26,035 nucleotides of DNA, taken from the NCBI GenBank assembly GCA_964570205.1, contig CAZMXI010000061.1, positions 1 through 26,035 on the forward strand, written 5' to 3'. Made by a program: the position numbers and the translations under genes. Of the stretch, positions 1 to 15,000 are shown in pieces. The notes beneath the pieces were generated by a model. That model saw only the letters and a list, made by a program, of their open reading frames with translations, had not been told where the DNA came from and searched no databases. The DNA is from CAZMXI01 sp964570205. Lineage in GTDB: Bacteria; Planctomycetota; Phycisphaerae; Tepidisphaerales; Tepidisphaeraceae. Position 1 is the stretch's first letter, and every line of letters starts with the position of its first letter.

Positions 1-3000
1 ACGGACCGGGAGTACGCCAACGACTCGGTGGGGAGTGCCGATGGGATCACGCTGAACGCATCAGGGACGGGAAAGGCCGGCTCAGTGGCCGGGACCATCA
101 TGGCGGGGCAATCCGGCAATGTTGATGAGGACTACTTCAGTCTCGGCACGATCGAAGCTGGGCAGACGGTGATGCTGAGCGTCCGCCTGCCGGCCACCAG
201 CACGCTGCGACCGTTCGTGGAAATCCGCGACGCGAGCGATCGGGTTGTGAGCATCGCCACCAACCCATCGGAAGCGGTGGCCCGCGCCGACATTGCGACC
301 GCAGGAGACTATTACGCCGTGGTGGTGGCCAGAGCGGGCCAGGGAGGACAGGGGCAATATGTGCTGGACGCGGCGATTCAGTCCACGAGTGAGCTGAATT
401 TCGCGGACATGGCGGTATCGAGCATCGTCGCACCGGAGACCGCGCAAAGTGGCCAGACGATCAACGTGAAGTGGACGGCGGGCAATTTCGGTGCGGTGGC
501 GACGCCGGGGAACAGGTGGTACGACCGGGTGGTCCTCTCGCCCAATGACAAATACGGCGACGGCGATGACATCCAGATTGGCGTTTTCGAGCATAACGGA
601 GCGCTCGCCGTGGGCGCGACATACGACGTCGAAGTCGATATTCCCCTTCCGCTGGGGATCGCGGGCGACTTCATGGTGTTGGTGGCCACCGATTCGGCCA
701 ACGACGTCGCCGAGTTCATCTTTGAGCAGAACAATGTCAGCGCCTTCTCGAAACCGCTGACTGTCAGCGCGACGCCGGCGGCGGACCTCGGCCCATCAAA
801 CCTGGCGGTTCCTGCGCTGGGGTTCCAGGGCCAGCCGGCGACGATCACATGGACTGTGACCAACAGCGGCGCAGGAGAAACGGGGACGGGGAGGCCCGGC
901 GAGACCGTGTCGAGCTGGACGGACAGATTGGTATTGTCGCGGAACACCATTTATGGCGATGGGGACGACATCATGCTGGCCGAGGTGCCGCGGAATTCGG
1001 CGCTGGGCGCGGGCGACTCGTATGCCGGCACATTCACCGGCGCGTTGCCGGGCGGAGTTACCGGCGAGTTCTATGTATTCGTATTTGCCGATTCGGGCAA
1101 TGCGGTTTATCAGGGTGCTGACACGACATCGAACCTGGCGATGTCGGGCGGCACGCTGGCGATCGCCCAGAGGTCGTATTCGGATCTGGTCGTGATGTCG
1201 GTCACCGCGCCGGAGAACGCGGTGGCGGGCGATGAACTGCTGGTGCAATGGACGCTCCAGAACACGGCTTTGGCGGTGGCTGAAACGCCGGCCGCGTGGC
1301 ACGACCGCATCGTGCTGAGCACCAACAATACAGTTGGCGATTCTGACGATCGCGTGGTGCAGACTCTGGCGCATACGGGGGTCTTGGGGATTGGCGCCAG
1401 CTCTCTGTCCAGCCAGACGATCACGGTGCCCGCGGACCTCAGCGGCTCCTACAAGTTGTTCGTGGTGACGGATAGCAGCAATGAGGTATACGAATTCAAC
1501 CATGAGCAGAACAACGTCTCCCCGGCCGCGACGCTGAACATCACGCGCAACTCGGCGGACCTGATCGTGGAAGCCGTGGGCGCACCGGCGACGGCGCTGA
1601 GCGGTCAAGCAGCGCAGATCTCCTGGCGAGTGCGCAACCAGGGGAATGCGACCACGCCGGTCAGTTCCTGGGTTGATCGCATCCTGATCTCGGTGAACAA
1701 TGTGCTGGATGGCGCTGCCAGTGAAATCGGACAGGTGACGCATGCCGAGGCATTGGCCGCAAATTCTACATACACGAGCGAAGGCGCATTCACGCTGCCG
1801 GAAGGCATTGCAGGATCCTACCACGTCTTCGTGGTGACGGACTACGCGAACAGCGTTCCAGAATATGAATTCGATTTCAACAATCTGGGACGGACGGCGA
1901 CTCCCATTGCGGTGACGGAGAGGCCAGCGCCCGATCTGGTCGTTGCATCGGTCACGCAGCCCAGCACGGCGGTTCCCGGCTCGCCCATGACAGTGTCGTG
2001 GCAAGTGATCAACGCCGGCGGCGGAGCCACGGGGGCCGCGTGGGTGGATGATGTGTACCTGTCGCCGGATGGCATGATTAACAACGCGATCCGCGTGGCC
2101 CGCATCGACATGCCCAAGGCGTTGGGCGCTGGCGAGGGATATACCTCGTCGGCGACGTTCACGACGCCCGGAGTGGCCGATGGGGCCTTCCGAATCCTGG
2201 TGATCACCGACGCCACTGGTCAGGTCTACGAGAACACGGCCGAGAGCAACAACTCCCGGGCGTCGGATCCGATGCAGATTATCCATCCCGACCTTCGGGT
2301 CGCGATCACGTCTGCGCCGGCGGCCGCCGATTCTGCTGGCTCGATCTTGATCGAGTGGCACGTGAGCAACGCAGGGACGGCGTCGGCCCAGCCGGGCATG
2401 AGCGGATGGGTGGATCGAGTCTACCTGTCGAGCGACGCGACGCTGAACGCGGCCGACCTGGTTCTGGGAACGGTGCCTCGAAGCGAGGCGGTGGTGAACG
2501 GTGAGGGATACGATTCGACGTTGACCGTGACTCTGCCGGTAGAGCTATCAGGGCCGTATTACCTGATTGTGAGGACGGACGCGGACGGCGCGCTCGTGGA
2601 ACAGGAGAGCGAGAACAACAACGAGGACCACGCCGCGCTCGAGATCGCGCTGTCGCCCTATGCGGACCTGGCGGTCTCGGATGTGGTGGCCCCGACGCTG
2701 ACGGTGGACGACCCGGCTAAGGTGCTGCTTTCCTGGAAAGTGACCAACATCGGCACGGGTGCGGGGCTCACAGGCACGTGGGACGATGCGGTGATCCTCT
2801 CGACTGATCAAGTGATTGGCAACGGCGACGACCGCCTACTGGCCAGCTTCACCCACAGCGGCTTGCTGAGCGATGGCGAATCGTATGTCCGCAGCGAGCA
2901 GTTTCTGCTGCCGCCGGCGCTGGTGGGGCGGTACTACCTGTATGTGAGAACGGACTCGACGAACGTCGTCTTCGAGAACGGTTCAAAGGTCAACAACCTG

Positions 3001-6000
3001 GACCGCGCGCCGGCTTTCTTTGATGTGATGCCGATCCCCTATGCCGATATGGTGGTGGATTCGGTGACGCCGGGGGCGGGCGCATTCAGTGGGCAGGAGA
3101 TGAGCGTCACGTGGACCGTGCGGAACCAGGGCATCGGCACGACGAACGGCGACGCATGGAGCGATCGCATCTATCTTGCGGCAAACGCGGACGGCTCGGG
3201 ACGAATCTTGCTGGGTGATCGCAGCCACCTGGGCTTTGTGCAGCCCAATGATGGATACACGCGCACGGCCGCAGTCACGCTGCCTGAAGGAATCTCTGGC
3301 ACGTACTACCTTGTGTTGGAGACGCCGGGATCATCGCATCCAGGCGGCGTGCCGTTCGAGTTCATCTACACGGGCAACAACAGCCGGGTGTCGGATGCGT
3401 TTACGGTTTCGCTGACGCTTCCACCGGACCTGATGGTGAGCGACATCGTTGCGCCGGCCACCGCAGAGGAGGGGAGCAACATCGACATCACTTGGACGGC
3501 GACCAACAACGGTCCTGGCGTGGCCAACGGGAGTTGGGAGGATCGGGTTTACCTCCGCGCCTTTGGCGCAACGCAGTTGCAGCCGCTGGGCTCGTTTACG
3601 TACGTAGGTCCGCTGGCGGCGGGCAAGAGCTACACGCGCCGCGAACAGTTCAAGCTGCCGCTGCACATCAACAATCAATACGAGATTCTCATCGAAACCG
3701 ACGCCGGCAAGGCGGTCTACGAACACGAGAAGGAAGACAACAACACGCTGGCGGATGACACCACGATCGCGATCAGTGTTAGGCCGCGGCCGGATCTGCG
3801 CGTGAATCAGGTCATTGCGCCGGCAACGGTGGATGCGGGGGCGGCGTTCTCGGCGGAGTTTGTGGTCGGCAATCATGGGCCGGTTGCCACGACCAACCCG
3901 ACCTGGACGGATAATGTGTATCTGTCGCTGGATGACAAGGTCACATCGGATGACATCCTGATCGGTAGCTATTCCAACGGCTCGGCGCTGGATTCGACGG
4001 AGAGCTATCGCACGATCACCGCAACCACGACCGTGCCGATGCGCTACCGCGGCACGGTGTATGTGTTGGTGAGCGCGGACCACGGAAACGGTATGGATGA
4101 GTGGCCGAACGAGGCCAACAACATCGGCCTGGCGGCGGTTTATGTGAACCCGCTGCCGTTTGCGGACCTGGTGATGCAGGATGTAGTGGCCCCGGCGCAG
4201 GCGTTCGAGGGCAACACCATCGAGGTTCGCTACACGGTTACAAATCTCGGCGCTGGCCCGAGCGACGTGGGGGGATGGAAGGAGCAGGTCTGGCTGGGCA
4301 AGGACAAAACGCGGCCGCACCCGGGGACAGGTGATGTGCTGCTGGCGACGTTCGACTACAGCGGCGGGATTCTCGACAAGAACGCCGGCTACGACCGGGT
4401 ACGCTCGGTGATGCTGCCGGCGTCGGTGGTTTCGGGCACGTACTACATCATTCCCTGGGTCGATCCGTTTACGCAGGTGCTCGAAGATACCCTGGCGATC
4501 AACGTCAATCCCGATGATCCGCACGAGGTCGACAACAACAACTACAAGGCGAGAGCCATCAACGTGATCGGCACTCCGCCGCCGCCGATTCTTCCGGCGG
4601 AGATCGCCGTGACGGCGGTCGCGGCGGACGCGACGGGAGTGGCGGGGACGCCGTATTCCTTCAGTTGGACAGTTCAGAACAACGGCGCGGGGGCGACGCG
4701 CAGCGGCTGGATCGATTATGTTTACCTCAGCGACACGCCGACGCTGAGCGGGCCCGGCAACCGCTGGTCGCTCGGTGCGTGGGGGAATGTCAAAGCGATG
4801 CAGAGCGGCGAATCGTACACCAACACGCAGACTGTGCTACTCAATCCGGCCGCCCAGGGACAGTACCTGATCGTGAGGACCGAATTCAACGATGCGGACA
4901 TGACGAACAATCAGGCCGTGAGCGCCACGAGCGTCACGCGCGTCATCCCCGACCTGCAAGTTACGAACATTACGCCGGCGGCACTGGGGCTTTCCGGAGA
5001 GACCACGAGCATTCAGTACACCGTCACCAATACGTCCAACGCCCCCATCTGGAGCGGCACGCAGTATTGGACGGACCAGATATGGATTTCGAAGGACCCG
5101 ACGTTCATCCAGCACAGGGCGATTCGACTGGGACGTGTGCAGCACAGCAACGCAACGCCGTTGGGGGCAAGTGAGTCTTACACGAACACATTCACGGCAG
5201 CGCTCCCAGAGGGCATCAGCGGTGACTATTACGTGTACATCTTTGCCAACACGGACAGCGACCGCCCGGCGGAAGCCGCCTGGCCATTTGACTCCGGCGG
5301 CAACGATGGCAACCTCTACCACTTCTCCAAGCACGCGTATGAGGATACGCGCAACAACACTGGCCAGGGCCAGCTTCCAATCATCCTGTATGAACCGGAC
5401 CTGCGGGTGACAAGCATCGGCCTGCCGGCGACCATAGTGTCGGGACAGAGCCTCGACGTAGCGGTGACGGTGAGAAACTTCGGGACGCGAGCCACGCGAG
5501 TAAGCTCGTGGAATGATGCCCTGTACCTGTCGCACGATACGTCCCTCGACAACCGCGACTATCTGCTGAGTAACGACGCTGGTACCGATGCGCGGGTACG
5601 GCACGTCGGCGTGCTGAACGCCGGCGACTCGTACACGGTGACGTTCCACGTGACCGCCCCCTATGGAATCGGGGGCCAATTCAACTTCCTCGCGTTCACC
5701 GATTCGACCGTCGAGCGCAGCGGCTGGGTCCCGAGCGACATCGGCGAGCATCTTCCGGGCGTGGCCGGCGGCGGCGGCGGCGAAGTGGTCGAATTCACGG
5801 GTGAAGGCAACAACATCACGGCCATCGAGGCGACGATCGATCCGGCGACGCCGCCGGACCTGAAGGTGACGCGCATCGACATCCCGAACCGCATCACCCG
5901 CGGCCAGCCGTTCACGGTGACCTACCAGGTGAGCAACGACTCGGCCGGGCCGACAGCGCCGCAGCATGGGACCTGGGATGACCTGATCTTCCTGTCGCGC

Positions 6001-9000
6001 GATGCCATGCTGGACCTGCGCGCCGATCGCTACCTGGGCGGCTCGATTCACCGTGGCGGCCTTTCGGGGCATGCAGATTATGAGCAAACACTGACGTTCA
6101 CCGCCCCGGGCGATCTGCTGGGCGCGTGGTACGTGTTCGTCATCACCGATCCGGCCCGCTACGATGCCCGCGGCGGCGTTTTCGAGGGCCCCAACGAGCG
6201 GAATAACGATGCCAGCGCCGGGCCGCTGGTCATCGAGCTTCCGCCGCCGGTCGATCTCCAGGTGACCGACATCACCCTGCCAAGTTCGGCCCGTTCGGGC
6301 GAGCTGGTGCACATCGACTGGCTGGTGAGCAACGTCTCCAACGAGCCGCTGAACGGCGCCTGGTCCGACTCGGTTTACCTCTCGAAGGACGCTACCTGGG
6401 ATATTAACGACCGCCCCATCGGCCGCGCTTCCTACTCTGGCGCACTGGCCGCGCACGGACAATACACGCTGGGCCTCGATACGCTGTTGCCGCCGGCCGA
6501 GCCGGGCGACTATCGCATCATCGTCCGCACCGACATATTCAACCAGGTCTATGAAGCGGAGTTAGAGGCCAACAACCGCATGGCCTCCGCGGGCGCGATG
6601 AACGTCGCCGTCGATGAGCTGGTGCTCGGCGCTCCGTTGACGATCCATCTCAACCCGGGCCAGGAAAAGCTGTATCAGTTGACCGTTCCGCAGGAGCAGA
6701 CGCTGCGTCTTGCCGCCATCGCCGGCCGCATTGATGTCAGCAATCAGGTCTTCGTGCGCTACAATGCCGCGCCCAGCTCGGCCAGCTTCGACGCGACCAA
6801 CCAGGGCGGACTGGGCTGGAGACTCACCGCGATCATCCCCTCGACACAGCCCGGACGCTACTACGTGATGCTGCGCGGCTTCAGCGGCCCGGCCGATGGC
6901 GCTGATGTCACGATCCTCGCCGAAACGCTTCCGCTCGTGATCACGGGCGTGCAAACGGACCGCGGAGGCGACAGCAGGACGGTTACGCTGACGATCACCG
7001 GCGCACAGTTCCGCGACAACGCGATCGTGAAGCTGGTGCGGCCAGGCATCGCTGAGTTTGAGCCGCTCGAGCGAAAGGTGATCAACAGCAGTCGAATCAT
7101 CGCTATCTTTGATTTCACCGATGCTCCGCACGGCTTGTACGATCTACTGATTATCAACCCCAACGGGGATGAAGCGGTCATCCCCTATCGCTTCCTGGTC
7201 GAGCGAGCTATCGAGCCGGAAGTGACGATCGGCATCGGCGGGCCGCGGGTGATCCCGGCCGGCGATATCGGCACCTACTCGGTCGCCCTGCAGAACCTGG
7301 GCAACCTGGATGCGCCTTACACCTTCTTCCAGGTTGGTGTGCCCGAGCTGAACATCAATCCCTACGTTTACGGCCTGCGCTACCTGGACTTCTCGACCAA
7401 CGTGAAAGGCACTCCCGAGAGCGCTGCCGGAACCGCCAACGCCACCGTCCCCTGGGTGACCATCAACTCGACCACCAACACCACCGGCCAACTCGATGCA
7501 TCCGGCTACCTCTACGACGCGTTTGCCGACGGCTTCTCCGGCTTCACCTTCAACGTGGCGACCTATCCCGGGCTGCGCGAGATGGCCGCCCGCGCGTTTG
7601 ACGCCTTCCGCCAGAAGATGGCCCGCTTCTTCCCCGACCTGGATGCGATCTTGGAGCAGGGCCAATCGCACATCGGCGAGTGGTGGCAGGCGGTGAAGGA
7701 CAAAGCCTCGGAGATCGAGCCGGCACTGGGGCCGCTGCTCGACCAGATCGATTTCGTGGGCCTGTTCGAGCAGAACGTCGCCGTGCCCAGCGAATGCGAA
7801 ATCGTCTTCATCCCGTATCGCTTCCACGTCTACGCCGCGGCGACAACCATGACGCGGGCCGAGTATGTGCAAATGCAGCTCGGCGAGGCGGGGAAACTGC
7901 GCGCGGCCATCCTGGCCGATCCCGAAGCCCCGGCGGCGCTGGTGGCGTTGGCGGCCGACGAGGCCACCTGGGGCGATCTGTACCTAGCCAGCCTCGAAGA
8001 AGCCGGGCTGCTGCGCCCCGATGGCAGCATCCCGCCCATCCGCACGCAACAACATATCGTCAGCCTCATGAGCGTGCTGTCAGCGGGTATTCTCTTCGGC
8101 CCGGCCGGCAGCGACATCCGCGGCACTGGCGACCTGCCTGCGTTCTTCGAGAGCGTGCGCAAGTGGTACGGCAACGAGGACAACAAGCTGGCCGAGATCG
8201 AATACTGGGATGATCGCATGTGCATGCACGGGAAGACTGGCGAGATTCCCGTTCCCGCGCTGCCGGAGTTCGAGGATTTCGACCTCGGCCTGTCCAACCC
8301 CACGCAATTCGAGGCCTTCCGCATCTACGTGCCGTGGATGGCGTTCGACCAGCGCAGCTCTGGCCTGCCGGCCGATTTCCAAGTGAACGGCCCGGCCCCG
8401 GTGGATGGCAGCGAGTTCCAGGCGTTGGATTTCAGTCAGCTTCTGGCCGGCGAGGCCCAGACACAGCGTCTGGCCTCGATCAGCGGCCCGCAGACCTTCG
8501 ACACCGAAGGCTGGCTGCCCGTCGGCCAAAGCCTGCCCTATTCGATCAACTTCAAGAACCCGGAGACCGCCTCGAGCTACGTGCACCAGATTCAGATCGC
8601 AAGCCCGATCGATCTCAACCTCGACGGCCGCTCGTTTGCGCTGGGTGACATGAAGATCGGCAAGATCACCATCCACATGCCGGCTGGACAGTCGATGTAC
8701 CAGGGCGACATCGACATGAGCAATTCTCTCGGTTTTATCCTGCGGGTGAGCGCGGGGATTGATCTGTATTCGGGCACGGCAACGTGGCTGATTCAGGCGA
8801 TCGACCCGCTCACAGGCGAAGTGCTCCAGGACCCGGACAAAGGCTTGCTCCCGCCGAACACCGCGCTCGATGAAGGCGCCGGCTACGTCAGCTACAGCAT
8901 CGAGGTGAAGGAGGATGCGGCGACCAGCTCGAAGGTGACAGCACAGGCGCGGGTGCTGATGGACAACCTGGCGCCAGAAGACACGGCAAGTCTCACCCAG

Positions 9001-12000
9001 ATGGTTGACGGCCAAGCGCCGAAGACCACGCTCATGGTAGATCGTGTCGCCGGGACGGATGCCTACAGCGTGAATTGGAGCGTTGCGGACGACACCGGCG
9101 GTTCCGGCTTCAAACACGTCACGCTTTATGTCGCCGTCGACGGCGGCGACTTCGTCATCTGGCAGCGCCAATTGGCCGACGCCCAAGGCTCGGCCGTCTA
9201 CGAAGGCGAGAGCGGGCACACCTACGAATTCCTGGCCCTTGCGACCGACATCGCCGGAAACCGCGAATCGCCCGAATTCGGCGTCAGCGCCGCGGATGAC
9301 GGCTCAAGCGTTAACCTCGGCTCGCTGCCGACGGTCGAATCAACCACCGAGCCCAACTTCGGCATCGCCCCGACGCCGTCTACCGAGCCGTCCACCAATC
9401 CTCTGTTCGCTCTTGCCCTGCAGCAACAGCCCAACGCGCCGCCGCTTGCCAATCCGTCCGAATTCAGCACTGTGATGGCGCCATTCGTGGCGCAGGCATT
9501 CGCCACCGGCATCGAGCAGAGCAGCGCTAACATTGGTCCGATGGCCATCGCCGAGACTCCGGACGGCGATTTCCTGGTCAGCGGCGGATCCAACCGCGGG
9601 CAGATCTTCCGGTTCAGCTCCAGCGGTGGAACGGCGACCACGCCGTGGGTCACGCTGGATGTGCCGATCTTCAACCTCGCATTTGACAACGCCAGCCGGC
9701 TCTGGGCGACAACCGGCGGCGGACCGCTGCTTCAGCTCGATCCAACCTCGGGCGCTGTCATCAGCCGCATTGGCGATGGGCTTACCATGGGCCTGGCCGT
9801 CGAGCTTTCCACCGGCTTGATCTATGTCGGATCGAGCCACGGCGTGGAGAGCTACGACCCCGAGGCGGGCACGTTCACCCACTATAGCCGCGACCTCGAT
9901 CTGCGCATTTCCAGCTTGGCGTTCGACAGCTACGGCAACCTCTGGGCGGCCACCTGGCCGGACCGGCGGCAGGTCGTGCGCTTCGACGACACGCAACGCG
10001 CCCAGCTCATGCTGAGTTTCGACAGCGACATCGATTCCATCGCCTTTGGCCAGGCCGACACGCAGCTCGAGGACCTGCTGTTCATCAGCCACAACTCTTC
10101 CGACCTGACGATGGTCGATAGCGCCACGCTCCAGCAGACCACCATCGCTCGCGGCGGCACCCGCGGGGATGTGGTAATCACCACGCGAGATGGCCGGGTG
10201 CTTCTGAGCCAATCGAACCAGGTCGATGTGATCAATCCCGCGTATGCGCCCTTCGTCATGGCGACGAATCCGCCGCACGGAGCGGTCGTCCCCTTGCCGT
10301 TGTCTTTCATCAGCGTCACGTTCGACCAGGACATGTGTGTCGGCGACAGCACGAACACCGCCAGCGTGATCGATCCCGAGAACTACCAGTTGGCCGGTGC
10401 GACGGTGGGCAATGCTGCGATCCAGTCCGTCATCTATGATGTGGCCACGCGCACCGCGCTTATCACCTTCCAGAGCCTGCTCCCCGACGAGTACACGCTC
10501 ACCGTGAGCGATCGCGTGAGCAGCATCCTGGGCCTGCATCTGGCCGGGGATTACTCGACGCAGTTCCTGGCTGCCGAGGACCTGACGGCCTACGTGAGCG
10601 TGCAATTCTCCACCGCGCGTTCGGATCGATTCGCCGACACGGTGTCATACGACGTGGTCATCACCAATAACGGGGATGCTCCGATCATCGTGCCCTTGCT
10701 GCTCACGCTCGATCCCGCACGCGGATATCCCGGCGTACCTCAACGGGCCCTCGGTCAAACTGCCGACGGCAAATGGATGATCGACCTGTCCGAATCGCTG
10801 GATGCCACCCGAGTTCTCGCGCCCGGCGCCAGCACGACCGGATGGACGCTCACCATCGACAATCCGCAGAATCGCCGGGTCGAGTTCGCATCCGGCGTAG
10901 TCGCCCAGGCCGCTCCCAATCGCGCCCCGGTATTCGATTCGGCGCCGCTCGTTGCCGCCGCGGCCACAGAAGCCTACGTCTACGACGCGAATGCAACCGA
11001 TCCCGACGGCCACGCAGTCGTCTATGCGCTGGTGGCTGGCCCGGCCGGTATGTTGGTGGATCCCGCCACCGGCATCGTCACCTGGACGCCCCAGAACGCC
11101 GATCTGAGCAAGACCCCCGTGGCGATCGGGGCTTTCGATACCCGCGGCGCATTGACAATCCAGCAGTTCGTCATCGACGTTGCCGGCGGCAACCATGCGC
11201 CGGCGTTTACCGGCCTGTCCGATCAACTCAACGGCATCGAAGGCGCTGCTTTGCAGCTTCAAGTGCAAGCGGTTGATGCGGATGGCAACTCGCTCATTTT
11301 CTGGGCCGACAATCTGCCGCCGGGGGCGAGCTTTGACCCCACCACGCAGCAATTGAACTGGACGCCCGACTATGAAGCGGCCGGCACCTACAACAATGTG
11401 CAGTTCGTGGTAAGCGACGGCCTGACGCAGACGGTCATCCAGCTCAACATCGTCATCGCCGAAGGCCGCCCGCCGCTCACGCTGATCGCCCCTTCGTCGT
11501 TCACGATTCGCGAAGGCGACCGCGTTCGCATTCCGCTTCAAGCCACGTCAGCGGAGCCCGACAAGCTGGAATTCTGGGCCGAGTGGCTCCCCCGCGGGGC
11601 GTTCGTGCATCCGGTCACCGGGCTGTTTGACTGGACGCCTGACTACACCCAGCATGGCGTGTTCGTACTGACGTTCAATGCTGCCGACGGTGTTGAAACC
11701 AGGTCGGTGACAACCACCTTCACTGTGATCAACGCCAATGCAGCGCCGCAGTTCATCCAGCAGGAAGGCTGGGAGATGTACGAAGGCCAGACGCTTAGCC
11801 TGCGGGCGTTCGCCACTGACCCGGACAATCCGTTCTACGAGCCGCCGATCCGCGGCGCGGACGGCTCGCCCGTCTACACCATGGGTGGTTTCAAGCCCAC
11901 CGTGGTGGTGACGCACGGACCATTGCCGGCTGGCGCAACCTTCGATCCGTTGACCACCGAGTTGCGCTGGGTGCCGGACTACTCGCAGGCCGGTGATTAC

Positions 12001-15000
12001 AGCGTTACGTTCACCGCTACGGATGACGGCGATGGCACAGGCACGCCGCTGACCAGCACCATCACCGTTCCGATCCATGTGCTGAATCTGAACCGCGCGC
12101 CGGTGATCACACCGCTGGACCCGGCCACCCTCGCCAAGGATGCGACAATCGACATCGCCATTTCTGCGACCGATCCCGAAGGCAATCCGATCGCGTTCGC
12201 GGCCATGAACGAAAGCCCCGGTTTCCCGCTGCCGTCGTTCATGAGTCTCACGGACAATCACGATGGCACGGCCGTTCTGCACGTGGCGCCACACGCGGGC
12301 GACCGTGGCGGCTACGGCGTCATCGTTCATGCCACCGACGACGGCGACGGCGGGTCGAGCAGCCCGCTGACGAGTTCGTACACATTTGTCGTATCGGTCA
12401 CCAGCGTTAACGAGCCGCCCAAATGGCGATTCACGCATAACGCCATCGCGGTGGCTGGCCAGCCATTCGCGATGACGGTCCGCGCCGATGATCCCGACCA
12501 GGAGAATCTCTCGTTCTCGCTGCAGGGTCTGCCGGCGTCGGCGACGCTGACAGCCGGGGCCATCTACGGCACCGCCACGCTTGCGTGGCTCCCGACCGCC
12601 GCCGACTCAGGCAGTTACAACGTGACCTTTACGGTCATCGATAGCGGCGGCGCAGGCGCATCGTCGCTGTTCGATACGGCGCAGATCACGCTGGTCGTGA
12701 AGGATGCCAACGCGGCGCCGTCGCTCAGCCCGGTCGGCAATCAGACGCTTGCCGAAGGCCAGACTCTCACCATCAACCTCGCCAGCAACGACGCCGACGG
12801 TGACACGGTCTTCTACACCGTCGAGAGCCTGCCAGCCGGCGCAAGCTTCGACCAGGCCACAGGCGTGTTCGTGTGGAAGTCGGACTTCAACGACGCGGGT
12901 CGTTACAGCGTCACGTTCGGCGTTTCGGACGGCCAACTTGCCAATAGCGAGACGGTTGCGCTCACCGTCGACAACACCAACCGGCCGCCGGAGTTCGTGG
13001 CTCTGGGCGATCAACTCATCACCGAAGGCAACGAAGTTCGCTTCTCGGTGGTGGCCGGCGATGTCGATGGCGATCCAGTGGTGTACAGTGCCATCAGCGG
13101 GATGCCGGCCGGAGCGCAGTTCAATGGGCAGACGGGCCTGTTCTTCTGGACCCCCGATTACACCCAGAGCGGTGAATACACCGTCACGTTCGCCGCCCAG
13201 GACACCTCAAGCGGCCTAGATACGCTCAGCGTGAAAGTGCGCGTGGGCAACGTCAATCGCACGCCGACGCTGCAGATATCCGACCACACCGTGCAGCTTG
13301 GCCGGCAGGTGAGTTTCCTGGTCCACGGAAGCGATCCGGACATCAACACCACGCTGCAATACTCGGCCACATCTATGCCCCAGGGCGCAGCGATCGATAG
13401 CGCAACCGGCAGGTTCACCTGGACTCCCGGCCCCGCCCAGGCCGGCGAATACGTGGTGACGTTGCGCGTGTCCGATGGCCAGGCCGCCACCGAAAAGAAC
13501 ATGGTGCTTCTTGCGTCGGCCGCGCCGGCCGTCCCTGATGTTGTCATTGAACTCACGCCGAGTTTCCCCGCGCTGCCCAATCAAAACGTCCTGGTGCATG
13601 TAATAGCCGACAGCCTGGCGGATGTCGTCTCGCTGTCGCTGACCCTGAATGGCCAAGGCATCGCCCTCGATTCGGACGGCCGGGCCACGGTGAGATGGGG
13701 CGCGCCCGGGAAGGCAACTCTCATCGCCACCGCCATTGATGCCGACGGGTTCGTGGGCACGGCAACGCGTCAACTGAAGATTCGCGACGAGCAAGACACC
13801 ACTGCCCCGGTCGTGTCATTTGCCGACAGCCTGCCGCAGTCGGTCCTCCGCTCGACCACGGCCATCATCGGGACGGTCAGCGATCTCAACATCGATTGGT
13901 GGCGTCTGGAGATCGCATCCAGCGCCTCGGGCAGTTTCTCTCTGCTTGCCTCCGGGGAGAGTCCGATCACCAATGGCGCCCTGGCCAGCATTGATCCATC
14001 GGAGCTGGCCAACGGCTTCTACACGCTTCGGCTCACTGCCCGCGATATCACCGGCCGGCAATCGCAAGCCAGCGTTTTGATCGAGGTCAACACGCCCACG
14101 AAGCCCGCCGCCTACGTGCGCACGGAAACCGAACTTGTTACAAGCCTGGGCGGCGTGCCGTTTGCGCTCGTGCGAATGTACAGCTCGCTGGATGCCGGCC
14201 GCACCGGCGCGTTCGGCAACGGCTGGTCGTATGGAAATCGCGATGTGCGCGTACAGACCAACGTCATGCCCACGGGCAGCGAGCAGTTTGGGCTGTTCGG
14301 TGCATTCGCCGTCGACACGCGCCTCTATCTGACGCTGCCGGGGACTGCAACGCGCGTCGGGTTCAGCTTCACGCCCACGGTTCAGGCCATCGCTGGGCGC
14401 ACGTTCTATCGGCCCGCATGGACGGCGGACGTGGCCGACGGCTGGACGCTAAGTTCAGTAAGCACGCTGCTCGTCAAGAGCGGCGGGCGATTCTACGATG
14501 CCAGCACCGGCCAGCCCTACAACCCCCAGAGCGCGGCGTTCGACGGCCCGGACTACACGCTGACCGCGCCGGATGGAACGATCTGTCAGATCGATACGCT
14601 TCGCGGCGTGATTGAACAACAACTGCCGGCCGGCGGATGCCTGTTCTTCAGCGACAGCGGCGTCATCGGCAGCGTCGGACCAGCGATGCAGTTCACACGC
14701 GACAGCGCCGGGCGGATTGCCTCTGTGGCGGCCCCGGATGGCACCACGCTGGTGTACCAGTACGACGCCGAGGGCAACCTGGTGGCGGTGCGCAACCTGT
14801 TGGCCGGCGCCAGCGCACGTCATGGATATGACTCGGCCAATCGGCTCATCACCGCCATCTCCAACACCACGACCAGCCAGACGATTATCTACCGCCAGGG
14901 CACAGCGCCGCGAGTGAGTGCGATTCAGGCGGACCTTGGTGGGGCCACGCAGTTTGTCGACAACGTACATATGGGTTCTGTCAGTGCCGGCACCAGCCAG

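Noticed and set aside
28..30. GTG at 28 as the start of the giant gene
   Set aside because: The frame is open through nine sense codons to base 1, there is no ribosome binding site, and residue 1 falls inside a beta domain rather than a signal peptide.
541..970. GDGDD motifs as RTX calcium repeats
   Set aside because: They occur once per CARDB unit at one loop position and not as tandem GGxGxDxUx nonapeptides.
796..2361. Antisense open frames opposite the CARDB array (also 4837-6462 and 3331-4524)
   Set aside because: They are Arg/His-rich translations with no family resemblance. They arise because the plus strand rarely uses TTA, CTA or TCA codons.
10918..13528. Tandem periodicity as a CRISPR or DNA-level repeat
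   Set aside because: The repetition is at protein level only (He_PIG units of about 90-115 codons); DNA copies are divergent and there are no short identical repeats with spacers.
14110..14930. Rhs polymorphic toxin with immunity gene
   Set aside because: No core-end motif, no C-terminal toxin and no small immunity gene follow; the frame continues into beta domains.
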